The notes under the pieces: model-generated
What the model was told of the DNA's origin: nothing
Databases searched by the model: none
Seen by the model: the letters and a program-made list of their open reading frames with translations, nothing else
Assembly: GCA_030695945.1 (NCBI GenBank)
Contig: JAUYOG010000022.1
Span: 186,001 to 250,000 of the forward strand
DNA from: Ramlibacter sp.
Lineage (GTDB): Bacteria > Pseudomonadota > Gammaproteobacteria > Burkholderiales > Burkholderiaceae_C
DNA length: 64,000 nt
Reading direction: 5' to 3'
Part shown: in pieces, positions 19,464 to 28,435 of the stretch
How positions within the stretch are numbered: position 1 is the stretch's first letter
How the letters are laid out: every line of letters begins with the position of its first letter
Position numbers and translations under genes: made by a program

Positions 19464-19491
19464 ATTATCGCACTGCAGCAAAGTGCGGCAA
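19464..19491 (-). promoter_or_regulatory. Probable ilvI promoter
   Basis: On the minus strand TTGCCG (19491-19486) and GATAAT (19469-19464) are spaced by 16 bp, giving a transcription start near 19457 and a leader of about 140 bases before ilvI. I found no Ile/Val/Leu-rich leader peptide in that leader, so attenuation is not supported here. Confidence 0.5.
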
Positions 19492-19595
19492 GGGGAATTC
19501 GCACTCCGCGATGCCATAATTTCCGGCTGCCGGCGCCCGACGCGGCCTAAAAACGTCAAAGACGACATATCGCAGGCCGTCCAGGTCCAGACTCC

Positions 19596-20162
19596 TTGGC
19601 AACAGAACGAGAACTTTCCGACTTCCTCAAGAGCGTGGAAAAACGGGCCTTCAAGCGCTCCGTGTACCACGTCCGCGACCAGGAAGCCGCGTTGGACATC
19701 GTGCAGGACAGCATGATGAAGCTGGCCGAGCACTACGGCGACAAGCCGCCCAACGAGTTGCCCATGCTGTTCCAGCGCATCCTGTCCAACTGCACGCTGG
19801 ACTGGTTCCGCCGCCAGAAGACCCGCAACGCCCTGTTTTCGAACATGAGCGACTTCGAATCCGCCTCGGAAGACGGGGATTTCGACCTGCTTGAAACTTA
19901 TGCGTTCGCGGAAGGATCACAGCAGGCTGAAAGCGCCGAGGATTCCACGCGGCGGGCCCAGACCTTGCGTCAGATCGAAGCGGAGATCAAGGAGCTGCCG
20001 GCCCGTCAACGTGAAGCCTTCCTGATGCGTTACTGGGAGGACATGGACGTGGCCGAAACAGCCGCGGCCATGGGCTGCTCCGAAGGCAGTGTCAAGACAC
20101 ATTGCTCGCGCGCGGTCCAGGCCCTCAGCAAGGCACTGAAGGCAAAGGGAATACAACTATGA
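19596..20162 (+). CDS. RNA polymerase sigma factor, ECF type
   Basis: 188 residues from TTG 19596, chosen because the sequence ATERELSDFLKSVEKRAFKR resembles N termini of this group. The next ATG lies at 19712. The sigma-70 region 2 is seen in DQEAALDIVQDSMMKLAEHY and LDWFRRQK. Region 4 has the helix-turn-helix RYWEDMDVAETAAAMGCSEG followed by SVKTHCSRAVQAL. The next gene (DUF3619, with a central membrane helix) overlaps by 4 bp, and could be a partner or anti-sigma-like protein. The regulon is unknown. Confidence 0.88.
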   Translation: MATERELSDFLKSVEKRAFKRSVYHVRDQEAALDIVQDSMMKLAEHYGDKPPNELPMLFQRILSNCTLDWFRRQKTRNALFSNMSDFESASEDGDFDLLETYAFAEGSQQAESAEDSTRRAQTLRQIEAEIKELPARQREAFLMRYWEDMDVAETAAAMGCSEGSVKTHCSRAVQALSKALKAKGIQL

Positions 20163-20578
20163 CGAATACGCCACTCACCCACTCCCAGCAGCTGCAGGAG
20201 CGTTTCGGCCGCCAGGTCGCCGCCCGCCTGGCCGCGGGCGCGGCCGAGCTGCCCTATGAAGTCACGGAAAGGCTGCGCGCTGCCCGCGTGCAGGCCGTCG
20301 CGCGCCGAAAGCCCGTCAGCATGCAGTTCGCCCCGGTCCTCGCGACGGCCGGCGGTCTGAGGTTCGGCGACGAGCGTCTCGGCTTCTGGAGCCGCATCGG
20401 CTCGGCGCTGCCCCTGGTCGCGCTGGTGGCCGGCCTCGTCGTGATCCACACCATCGAGAACGACCGCCGCGCCAGCGAAGTTGCCGAAGTCGACGCTGCG
20501 CTCCTGACCGACGACCTTCCGCCCGCCGCCTACGCCGACCCCGGCTTCGTCCAGTTCCTCAAGACCAACCGGGACTAG
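20159..20578 (+). CDS. DUF3619 family membrane protein
   Basis: 139 residues. The start ATG overlaps the sigma factor stop (ATGA). A cytoplasmic N-terminal half with ERFGRQVAARLAAGAAELPY is followed by one transmembrane helix at about residues 83-101 (SALPLVALVAGLVVIHTI) and a short acidic C-terminal part. Position and topology resemble anti-sigma factors, but no zinc-binding motif is present and the function is unknown. Confidence 0.8.
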   Translation: MTNTPLTHSQQLQERFGRQVAARLAAGAAELPYEVTERLRAARVQAVARRKPVSMQFAPVLATAGGLRFGDERLGFWSRIGSALPLVALVAGLVVIHTIENDRRASEVAEVDAALLTDDLPPAAYADPGFVQFLKTNRD

Positions 20579-20586
20579 GCGCAGCG

Positions 20587-21303
20587 ATGCACCCATCCCT
20601 CGCGTCGTCCCGGCGGGTACCGGTCCTCGCCAGCCTTGGCGCCGTGGTGGTAGCAGGCGCGCTGTGGCTCAGCTTGACCGGCGTGCCGTGCTGGGCCCAG
20701 GCGAGCGCACCGGTGGCCGCAGCCAGCAGTCCGGCACCGGCGGCGAGCGCGGCGGCCCGGCGTACGGGCGTCGCCAAGGCAGCCTCGGCGGCCAAGGCCA
20801 ACGGCAAGCAGCCGACCAAGCCCCTGTGGACCGAGCTGACGGAAGCCCAGCGGCAGGCGCTGGCGCCGCTGGCGCCCAAGTGGGACACGGTAAGCGAGGC
20901 GCAAAAGCGCAAGTGGCTCGCGCTGTCGCAGAACTACCCCCGGATGTCCGGCGCCGAGCAGGAGCTGCTCCACAGCCGCATGACCGAATGGGCCGCGCTC
21001 AGCCCGCAGCAGCGCACCCAGGCACGGCTGAACTTCGGTGAAGCCAAGCAGATTTCGCCGGACGACAAGAAAGCCAAGTGGGAGGCCTACCAGGCCCTGC
21101 CACCCGAGGAAAAGCGCAAGCTCGCCGCGGGCGCCGCCAAGCCGCCGGCCACTGCCGCCGCGGTCAAACCCGTGCCCGCGGACAAACTCGCGACGGTCCC
21201 GCCGCCCAAGCGCGTGGTCAAGGCGCCCCGGATCGCAGCGGGGCCGCACCAGGTGGACCCCAACACCTTGCTGCCGCAACCGGCGGCCGCCGGCCCGAAC
21301 TGA
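20587..21303 (+). CDS. DUF3106 domain protein, exported
   Basis: 238 residues with an N-terminal signal (ASLGAVVVAGALWLSLTGVP, cleavage near WAQA). An Ala/Pro-rich linker follows, then a repeated pattern of short helices (WDTVSEAQKRKWLALSQNY, MTEWAALSPQQRTQARLNF, KWEAYQALPPEEKRKLAAG), which is typical of DUF3106. The C terminus is Pro/Lys-rich. It lies eight bases after the DUF3619 gene in the sigma factor cluster. Function unknown. The repeated W-x-LS-x-QR motif recalls periplasmic stress-sensing or chaperone-like proteins, which is only a resemblance. Confidence 0.82.
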   Translation: MHPSLASSRRVPVLASLGAVVVAGALWLSLTGVPCWAQASAPVAAASSPAPAASAAARRTGVAKAASAAKANGKQPTKPLWTELTEAQRQALAPLAPKWDTVSEAQKRKWLALSQNYPRMSGAEQELLHSRMTEWAALSPQQRTQARLNFGEAKQISPDDKKAKWEAYQALPPEEKRKLAAGAAKPPATAAAVKPVPADKLATVPPPKRVVKAPRIAAGPHQVDPNTLLPQPAAAGPN

Positions 21304-21316
21304 GGGCGCGCGGCCC

Positions 21317-21862
21317 ATGAAGGCGCACACCCAGGGCCCCGGCTCGTCCGGCGCTGCCGAAGCCCCCGCCCCCGAGCTCACTGCCCCCGGCCTCCTGCGC
21401 CGCATGGCCTGCTGGACCTACGAGGGCATGCTGCTGTTCGCCGTGGTCTTCGTGGCCGGCTGGCTGTTCAGCACGCTCGGGCAGATGCGCGACGCGATGG
21501 ATGCGCGCCGGCCCCTCCTGCAGGCGTTCCTCTTCATCGTGTTCGGCGTCTACTTCACCTGGTTCTGGGCCAGGGGCCAGACGCTGGCCATGAAGACCTG
21601 GGGCATCCGGGTGGTGGATCGCGCCGGCCGCCCGCTCACCCAGCGGCGCGCGCTGCTGCGCTACTTCTGGTGCTGGCTCTGGTTCCTGCCTCCGCTCGCG
21701 GTGCTCGCCCCCCTGAAGCTGCGCGGCCCCGAGATCGCGGTGCTGTGGCTGGGCTGGGTTGCCGTCTGGGCGCTGCTCAGCCGCTTCCACCCGCAACGCC
21801 AGTTCTGGCACGACGCGCTTGCCGGCACGCGGCTGGTCTCGGCGCCGACGCGGGCCCGTTGA
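21317..21862 (+). CDS. RDD family membrane protein
   Basis: 181 residues from ATG 21317. RDD proteins are small membrane proteins of unknown transport function. The sequence shows at least four hydrophobic segments, YEGMLLFAVVFVAGWLFSTL, LQAFLFIVFGVYFTWFW, a Trp/Leu-rich segment and a last one, with a conserved loop around KTWGIRVVDRAGRPLTQRRA. It follows the DUF3106 gene by 13 bp in the same run. Confidence 0.85.
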   Translation: MKAHTQGPGSSGAAEAPAPELTAPGLLRRMACWTYEGMLLFAVVFVAGWLFSTLGQMRDAMDARRPLLQAFLFIVFGVYFTWFWARGQTLAMKTWGIRVVDRAGRPLTQRRALLRYFWCWLWFLPPLAVLAPLKLRGPEIAVLWLGWVAVWALLSRFHPQRQFWHDALAGTRLVSAPTRAR

Positions 21863-21899
21863 CCGCGCGCCGTCATTTGTCGTGCGCGACAATGCAGTC

Positions 21900-22304
21900 A
21901 TGTCGTCGCCGCCCGAAGCCCTGTCCCCAGCCGACCGGCACAAATTGCGCACCGGCCTGGACCGTATGTGGCACGCGGCCGGGTTCTCGATGGCCGGGTT
22001 GCGGGCCGGTTGGGCGGAAACCGCGTTCCGCCAGGAGGTTCTCGCGGCTTGCGTCCTTGTGCCCTTGTCGTTCTGGCTCGGTCGAACGTGGGTCGAAACG
22101 ACGCTGCTCGCGGGCTCGGTGCTGATCGTGATGATCGTGGAGCTGCTCAACACCGGCATCGAAACGGCGATCGACCGCATCGGCCCCGAGTGGCACGACC
22201 TTTCCAAGCGCGCGAAGGACATGGGCAGCGCCGCCGTGCTCCTGAGCCTGGTGCTGTGCGGCGGCATCTGGGTTGCGGCGCTGTACCAGAGGTTCGCCGC
22301 ATGA
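21900..22304 (+). CDS. dgkA: Diacylglycerol kinase (prokaryotic, DgkA)
   Basis: Small integral membrane kinase that phosphorylates diacylglycerol formed as a by-product of membrane-derived polymer synthesis. 134 residues from ATG 21900. Family signatures are AGLRAGWAETAFRQEV and VELLNTGIETAIDRI, with three membrane helices. Its TGA overlaps the ATG of the next gene. Confidence 0.93.
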   Translation: MSSPPEALSPADRHKLRTGLDRMWHAAGFSMAGLRAGWAETAFRQEVLAACVLVPLSFWLGRTWVETTLLAGSVLIVMIVELLNTGIETAIDRIGPEWHDLSKRAKDMGSAAVLLSLVLCGGIWVAALYQRFAA

Positions 22305-22888
22305 AGCAAGGCTTCTCGCTGTGCGTGTATTGCGGCTCGCGCACCGGGGCCGGTGCGCAATTCGCCGAAGCCGCCGCCGCGGTGGGCACGTGGATCGGCG
22401 CGCATGGCGCCCAGCTGGTTTACGGCGGCGGCAACAACGGGCTGATGGGCGTGATGGCCAATGCCGCGCTCGCCGCGGGTGGGCGCGTGGTGGGGGTCAT
22501 CCCGCATGCGCTGGTCGAGAAGGAATGGGCCAAGCTCGACTGCACGGAGCTGCACGTGGTGGACAACATGCACGAGCGCAAGCGCATGATGGCCGAACGC
22601 GCGGACGCGTTCCTGGCGCTGCCCGGGGGCATCGGCACGTTCGAGGAATTCTTCGAAGTCTGGACGTGGCGACAGCTGGGCTACCACGACAAGCCGGTGG
22701 GCCTGCTGAACCTCGACGGCTACTACGATTCGCTGCTGGCGTTCCTGCAGTCGAGCGTGGACCACGGCTTCATGAACGATTGGCAGATGGACCTGGTGCG
22801 CGTCGGCGGCGACGTGCAGGCCCTGTTGCAGGACCTGGCCGAGGCGGCGCGCCTGGCACCGCGCCAAACGGACCTGTCCGAAATCTGA
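22301..22888 (+). CDS. LOG family protein (TIGR00730), cytokinin riboside 5'-monophosphate phosphoribohydrolase-like
   Basis: 195 residues. The Rossmann-like lysine-decarboxylase/LOG fold has SLCVYCGSRTGAG at the start, LVYGGGNNGLMGVMA, and the active-site motif PGGIGTFEEFFE. LOG enzymes release a nucleobase from nucleoside monophosphates. In bacteria without cytokinin signalling the physiological substrate is uncertain. Start codon overlaps dgkA by 4 bp. Confidence 0.92.
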   Translation: MKQGFSLCVYCGSRTGAGAQFAEAAAAVGTWIGAHGAQLVYGGGNNGLMGVMANAALAAGGRVVGVIPHALVEKEWAKLDCTELHVVDNMHERKRMMAERADAFLALPGGIGTFEEFFEVWTWRQLGYHDKPVGLLNLDGYYDSLLAFLQSSVDHGFMNDWQMDLVRVGGDVQALLQDLAEAARLAPRQTDLSEI

Positions 22889-22987
22889 CTCCGGCCGGCG
22901 GCCGCCCGCGAGCGCGGCGACCCCCCTATACTGGACAGCACGAAAGGGCCCGACAGAAGCAGCGGAGCGGGCGAATCCCATTCGATC

Positions 22988-25054
22988 ATGACCGAGGCCG
23001 AGAAGATCCGACGCCTGAACCGGCTGTATGCCGTGTCCAGCGGGATCAACGAGGCCATCGTGCGGATGCCCGACGAGCGCCAGCTCTTTCAGGAAGCCTG
23101 CCGGATCGCCGTCGAACGCGGTGGCTTCATGATGGCCTGGGTCGGCCTCAGCAACCCGGCGGAAGGAACGCTGGCGCCGGTGGCGCGCTGGGGCAAGGAC
23201 GAAGGCTACGTCGATTCGGTCCGCATCACGACCGACAAGCGGCACCGCGAAGGGCTGGGCCCGGGCGGCACGGCCTTTCGCAGCGGCGCGCCCGCAGTGT
23301 GCAACGACATCGAGGCGGACGGGCAGCACTTCGCCTACCGGGCGGAGGCGCTCGCACGCGGCTACCGCAGCTGCGCGGCGTTCCCGTTGAAGCTGGAAAG
23401 CCGGCCGGTCGCGGTGTTCATGGTGTATGCGGCCACGCCCCTGTATTTCGACGACGAGGAGCTCGCCCTGCTCACGTCGCTGGCCGACAACTTTTCCTTC
23501 GCGATGGAGGCACGCGAGCGGGATACGCAGCGGCGCCGCGTGGAAATCGCGCTGCGCAGCTCCGTGGACCGGCTGAACCGCCAGCAGGCGCTGCTGTCGA
23601 TGGCAAGCCGCCTGGGTCGCCTCGGCGCATGGGAAGTCGAACAGCCCTGGCTCGACGTCACATGGTCCGAGGAGCTGTGCCTCATCCACGACATGCCGCC
23701 CGGTTATTCACCGTCGTTCGACGACGCCATCGCGTTCTACGTGCCGGACGACCGCGCGACCGTCAGGGACGCCTTCGCGGCGTGCATGCGCGCCGGCCGG
23801 CCGTTCGACCTGGAACTGCAGATCGTCACGGCCGCCGGGCGGCGACTGAGCGTGCGCTCGATCGGCGAGGCCGTGCGCGACACGTCCGGCGCCATCACGC
23901 GGGTGCAGGGCGCGTTCCAGGACATCACGGACCGCAAGCTGGCCGAAGAAGAGATCCGGCATCTGGCCGAGCAGCTGACGACGACGCTGGAGAGCATCAC
24001 CGACGCACTGGTCACGGTCGACTCCAGCTGGTGCTTCACCTACGTCAATCGCGAGGCGGAGCGCGTGCTGCGCCGCACCCGTGCCGAGCTGCTGGGCACG
24101 AACATGTGGGACCAGTTTCCCGAGGGACGCGGCTCGCCGTTCGAAGCCGCGTACGCGCAGGCGCTGCTGGAAGGGCGCACGGTCGAGGTCCAGGAGTTCT
24201 ATCCGCCGCTGGGCACGTGGCTGGAAATCCGGGCCTATCCGTCGCCGCGCGGCGGGCTGACGATCTACTTCCGAGACGTCGGCGAACGCCAGGCGGCGCA
24301 GGAGGAGATCCTGCGGCTGAACGCCGAACTGGAGCAGCGCGTGAAGCAGCGCACCGCGCAGCTCGAAATGGCCAACCAGGAGCTGCAGGCCTTCTCGTAT
24401 TCGGTCGCGCACGACCTTCGCGCCCCGCTGGCCGCGATCGCCGGTTTCGGCCACGCGCTGGACAAGGAGCTCGGGCTGGCCGCAGGCAACCGGGCCCGGC
24501 ACTACCTGGACCGGATGCGCGAGGGGGCGGTGCGAACCTCCGAGATGATCGACGCGCTGCTATCCCTGGCCCAGCTCTCGCGGGCGGAGCTGCGCTGGGA
24601 AGCCGTGGACCTCTCCGCGATGGCCGAGCTCTCGGCACGGGGGTGCCGCGAGGAGGCCCCGGCGCGCCAGGCGGACATCGAGATCCAGCCCGGGCTCACC
24701 GCGCACGGCGATCCGCGACTGCTGCAGCTGGTGCTGGACAACCTGATCGGCAATGCCTGGAAATTCACGGCGCGAGCGGAACGCGCGCGCATCGAGGTGC
24801 GGGCGGACGCGGCGCCGGAGGGCGAGACGATCTACTCGGTACGCGACAACGGCGTGGGCTTCGAGACCGCCTATGCGCAAAACCTGTTCGGCGCGTTCCA
24901 GCGGCTGCATCCCCAATCGGAATTCGCGGGTTCGGGCATCGGCCTGGCCAACGTGCGGCGGATCATCTCCCGGCACTCCGGCCGGGTGTGGGCGCATTCG
25001 CACCCGGGCGAAGGGGCCGTGTTCCACTTCACGCTGGGCAGCGGGCCTGCTTGA
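22988..25054 (+). CDS. Sensor histidine kinase with GAF and PAS domains
   Basis: 688 residues, apparently soluble. A GAF domain covers about residues 20-175 (FPLKLESRPVAVFMVYA). Two PAS-like regions follow, about 195-320 and 330-440 (ITDALVTVDSSWCFTYVNRE). A coiled linker (EEILRLNAELEQRVKQRTAQ) leads to a HisKA domain with the phospho-accepting His at 475 (SVAHDLRAPLAAIAGFG). The HATPase domain has VLDNLIGNAWKFT, VRDNGVGFE and GSGIGLANVRRI. No response regulator lies nearby, so it is an orphan kinase. A possible -10 TATACT is at about 22927. Confidence 0.9.
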   Translation: MTEAEKIRRLNRLYAVSSGINEAIVRMPDERQLFQEACRIAVERGGFMMAWVGLSNPAEGTLAPVARWGKDEGYVDSVRITTDKRHREGLGPGGTAFRSGAPAVCNDIEADGQHFAYRAEALARGYRSCAAFPLKLESRPVAVFMVYAATPLYFDDEELALLTSLADNFSFAMEARERDTQRRRVEIALRSSVDRLNRQQALLSMASRLGRLGAWEVEQPWLDVTWSEELCLIHDMPPGYSPSFDDAIAFYVPDDRATVRDAFAACMRAGRPFDLELQIVTAAGRRLSVRSIGEAVRDTSGAITRVQGAFQDITDRKLAEEEIRHLAEQLTTTLESITDALVTVDSSWCFTYVNREAERVLRRTRAELLGTNMWDQFPEGRGSPFEAAYAQALLEGRTVEVQEFYPPLGTWLEIRAYPSPRGGLTIYFRDVGERQAAQEEILRLNAELEQRVKQRTAQLEMANQELQAFSYSVAHDLRAPLAAIAGFGHALDKELGLAAGNRARHYLDRMREGAVRTSEMIDALLSLAQLSRAELRWEAVDLSAMAELSARGCREEAPARQADIEIQPGLTAHGDPRLLQLVLDNLIGNAWKFTARAERARIEVRADAAPEGETIYSVRDNGVGFETAYAQNLFGAFQRLHPQSEFAGSGIGLANVRRIISRHSGRVWAHSHPGEGAVFHFTLGSGPA

Positions 25055-25072
25055 GGCCCCTCGCGCCGCGGC

Positions 25073-25432
<360 letters not shown>

Positions 25433-25441
25433 CTAGGCGGG

Positions 25442-27106
25442 TCAGGCGCGGAATTTACCGGTAATAGGATAGCGCCAATCCTTGCCGAAGCTGCGATGGG
25501 TCACGCGAATACCCACCGGCGCCTGCCGGCGCTTGTATTCGTTGGCCCGGATCAGCCGGGCGACACGCTCCACCACCGCCCGCTCGAACCCCGCGGCGAT
25601 GATCTCCTCCACGCCCTGGTCGTTCTCCATGTAGCGCTCCAGGATCGCGTCCAGGATCTCGTAGGGCGGCAGGCTGTCCTGGTCCACCTGGCCGGGGCGC
25701 AGTTCGGCGCTGGGCGGGCGGGTGATGATGCGCTCGGGAATGGGGCTGATGCCCGTGCCGTAGGGGTCGTGGATGTTGCGCCAGCGGGCGAGCCTGAACA
25801 CGGTCGTCTTCAGGAGGTCCTTGATCACCGCGAAGCCGCCGGCCATGTCGCCGTACAGAGTGCAATAGCCCGTGGCCATCTCGCTCTTGTTGCCGGTGGT
25901 CAGCACGATGCTGCCGAACTTGTTGGACAGGGCCATGAGGAAAACGCCGCGGATGCGCGCCTGGATGTTCTCCTCGGTCGTGTCCTCCGGCAGGCCCTTG
26001 AACTCGTGGGCCAGCGACGCCTTGAAGGCCTCGAACTCGGGCACGATGGAAATCTCGTCGTAGCGCACGCCCAGGCGGTGCGCCATGTCGCGGGCATCGA
26101 TCCAGGAGATGTCGGCCGTGTAAGGCGACGGCATCATCAGCGTGCGGACCTTGTCGCGCCCCAGCGCATCCACCGCGACGGCCAGCACCAGCGCGGAGTC
26201 GATGCCGCCCGACAGGCCCAGCAGCACGCCGGGGAAGCCGTTCTTGCCGATGTAGTCGCGCACCCCCAGCACCAGCGCATCCCACAGCTCTGCTTCGGGG
26301 CTGCGCTCGTGCACCACATGCGCGGCCAGGCTCACGCGGCCCTGCTCGGGCTCCGCCTGGATCATGAACAGGTCTTCCTGGAACCCCGGCGCCCGGCCTG
26401 CGAGCGTGCCCTCGGCGTCCACGGCAAAGGATGCACCGTCGAACACAACCTCGTCCTGGCCGCCGACGAGGTGGGCATAAAGCACCGGCACATCGAGCGC
26501 GCGTGCCCGCTCGGCCATGCGCTCAAGCCGCTCGTTGCTCTTGCCCACATGGAAGGGAGAGGCATTGATGACGGCGAGCAGTTCGGCACCCGCTTCCTTC
26601 GCCAGCAGGCCAGGCTCTTCGAACCACGCGTCCTCGCAGATGAGCAGGCCCACGTTGACGCCTTCGACCTGGAACACGCAGATGCCCTGCCCCGGCGTGA
26701 AGTACCGGCGTTCGTCGAACACCTGGTAGTTGGGCAGTTCGCGCTTGGCGTAGGTCTCCAGCACACGGCCCTCGGCGAGCACGCTGGCCGCGTTGAAGCG
26801 GCGCTGCACGGCCACGGACTTGCTGCGGATGTCGCCGCCCATGGGGTGGCCCACTACCACGTGCAGCCCCTTTAACCCGGCCAGTTCGCGGGCCACCGTT
26901 TTCACGGCATCATCGCAAGCGGCGATGAACGCGGGGCGCAGGAACAGGTCTTCGGCCAGGTAGCCGCAGATGGAAAGCTCAGGCGTGAGCACGAGCCGCG
27001 CGCCCTGCGCGTAGGCGGCCCGGGCGGCAGCGATGATCTTCTGGGCGTTGCCGGCCGTGTCGCCCACCACGAAGTTGAGCTGGGCAATACAGATTTTGAG
27101 AGCCAT
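25442..27106 (-). CDS. nadE: NAD+ synthase, glutamine-hydrolysing
   Basis: Last step of NAD synthesis. 554 residues from ATG 27106. The N-terminal nitrilase-type glutaminase domain includes LVLTPELSICGYLAEDLF, KRELPNYQVFDERRYF and LLICEDAWFEEPG (catalytic Glu, Lys and Cys). The synthetase domain has the P-loop LLGLSGGIDSALVLAVAVDA. Cotranscribed with glnB. Its start codon overlaps that of the divergent acyltransferase gene (27104-27107), and no clear ribosome site is visible. Confidence 0.96.
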   Translation of the reverse strand: MALKICIAQLNFVVGDTAGNAQKIIAAARAAYAQGARLVLTPELSICGYLAEDLFLRPAFIAACDDAVKTVARELAGLKGLHVVVGHPMGGDIRSKSVAVQRRFNAASVLAEGRVLETYAKRELPNYQVFDERRYFTPGQGICVFQVEGVNVGLLICEDAWFEEPGLLAKEAGAELLAVINASPFHVGKSNERLERMAERARALDVPVLYAHLVGGQDEVVFDGASFAVDAEGTLAGRAPGFQEDLFMIQAEPEQGRVSLAAHVVHERSPEAELWDALVLGVRDYIGKNGFPGVLLGLSGGIDSALVLAVAVDALGRDKVRTLMMPSPYTADISWIDARDMAHRLGVRYDEISIVPEFEAFKASLAHEFKGLPEDTTEENIQARIRGVFLMALSNKFGSIVLTTGNKSEMATGYCTLYGDMAGGFAVIKDLLKTTVFRLARWRNIHDPYGTGISPIPERIITRPPSAELRPGQVDQDSLPPYEILDAILERYMENDQGVEEIIAAGFERAVVERVARLIRANEYKRRQAPVGIRVTHRSFGKDWRYPITGKFRA

Positions 27107-28280
27107 GGCGTCAGTGAAAAACAACTCGAACGATTATGTCACCCGGGTGCTCGGGTCTGTGCTCGAGGTCCCCGCGGCGCAATGGAACGCGCTGTTGGCG
27201 CTGCAACGCTCGCCCGGCCCCTTCATGAGCCACGAGTACCTTGCCGCGATGGAATGCAGCGCCAGCGCATCGCCCGCGACCGGCTGGACGCCGCGTTTCA
27301 TCACGCTGTGGCGGGGCGGCGAACTGCAGGCTGGCTGCGCGCTGTACCTCAAGGACCACTCGTACGGCGAATATGTCTTCGACTGGGCGTGGGCCAGCGC
27401 CTATCAGCAGCACGGGCTGGACTACTACCCCAAGGCATTGATCGCCGCGCCATTCACGCCCGTGCCCGGTGCCCGGCTGCTGGCGCGCGACGAGCCTTCG
27501 CGGGATGCGCTGCTCAAGGCCGCGCTGGCGTTGTGCCGTGAACAGAAGCTGTCGTCCCTTCACCTGCTGTTCGCCGCCGACGACGACGTGGCGGCCTGCG
27601 AAAGGGCCGGATTGATGCTGAGGCACACCGTGCAGTTCCACTGGACGAATCTTTCGTGGCCCGACTTCGACGCTTTCCTCGCCAGCCTCTCGCACGACAA
27701 GCGCAAGAAGATCCGGCAGGAAAAGCGCAAGGTCGCGGATGCGGGCGTGGGCTTCCGTTGGTCGCGGGGGCGAGGCATCAGCCCGGCCGACTGGCGTTTC
27801 TTCTACCGCTGCTACGAGCGCACGTATCACGAGCACGGCAACGCGCCCTACCTCACCCGCGACTTTTTCGACCGGATGGCCCGGGACATGCCGGACAACT
27901 GGCTGTTGTTCGTGGCCGAGCGCGCGGGCAAGCCGATTGCCACCAGCCTGATCGGCCTGGGCAGTGAAGGCGGCGGCGAAAAGGTCGCCTACGGCCGCTA
28001 TTGGGGGGCACTCGAGCGGGTGGACTGCCTGCACTTCGAGGCCTGCTATTACCAGCCGCTGCAGTGGTGCATCGCCCACGGCTGGCACCGCTTCGAGGGC
28101 GGCGCGCAGGGCGAACACAAGATGGCGAGGGCGCTGATGCCGGTGAAGACGACCAGCGCGCACTGGCTCGCGCACCCGGCATTCGCCGACGCGGTCGAGC
28201 GCTTCCTCGAGCGCGAGGGCGCGGGCATCGCGAATTACCTCGAGCAGCTCGACGAGCGCAACCCCTTCCGCCGCGTTTGA
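27105..28280 (+). CDS. GNAT-type acyltransferase, DUF482/FemAB-like
   Basis: 391 residues from ATG 27105 (GTG 27114 is also possible). The COG3146/DUF482 pattern is clear: VPAAQWNALL near the start, LSHDKRKKIRQEKRKV, a FYRCYERTYHEHGNAPYLT segment and the end CIAHGWHRFEGGAQGEHKMA. Members are predicted cytosolic N-acyltransferases with two GNAT folds, like FemAB ligases, but the substrates are unknown. It is transcribed divergently from nadE with overlapping start codons. Confidence 0.85.
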   Translation: MASVKNNSNDYVTRVLGSVLEVPAAQWNALLALQRSPGPFMSHEYLAAMECSASASPATGWTPRFITLWRGGELQAGCALYLKDHSYGEYVFDWAWASAYQQHGLDYYPKALIAAPFTPVPGARLLARDEPSRDALLKAALALCREQKLSSLHLLFAADDDVAACERAGLMLRHTVQFHWTNLSWPDFDAFLASLSHDKRKKIRQEKRKVADAGVGFRWSRGRGISPADWRFFYRCYERTYHEHGNAPYLTRDFFDRMARDMPDNWLLFVAERAGKPIATSLIGLGSEGGGEKVAYGRYWGALERVDCLHFEACYYQPLQWCIAHGWHRFEGGAQGEHKMARALMPVKTTSAHWLAHPAFADAVERFLEREGAGIANYLEQLDERNPFRRV

Positions 28281-28435
28281 GGAAGCGCTCTAGAAGCGCC
28301 CCCTTTCGCGCTAACCCTAGGTGTCCCCTGCACACGCGCGGGTTAACGTCGCTGGCGCAACGTCGATTTCGGCATCGTCGGGGACAAGAAGGCGGCCCCG
28401 CGGCTGAAAAAGACACAGCAGTAAACCGAGTGCAT

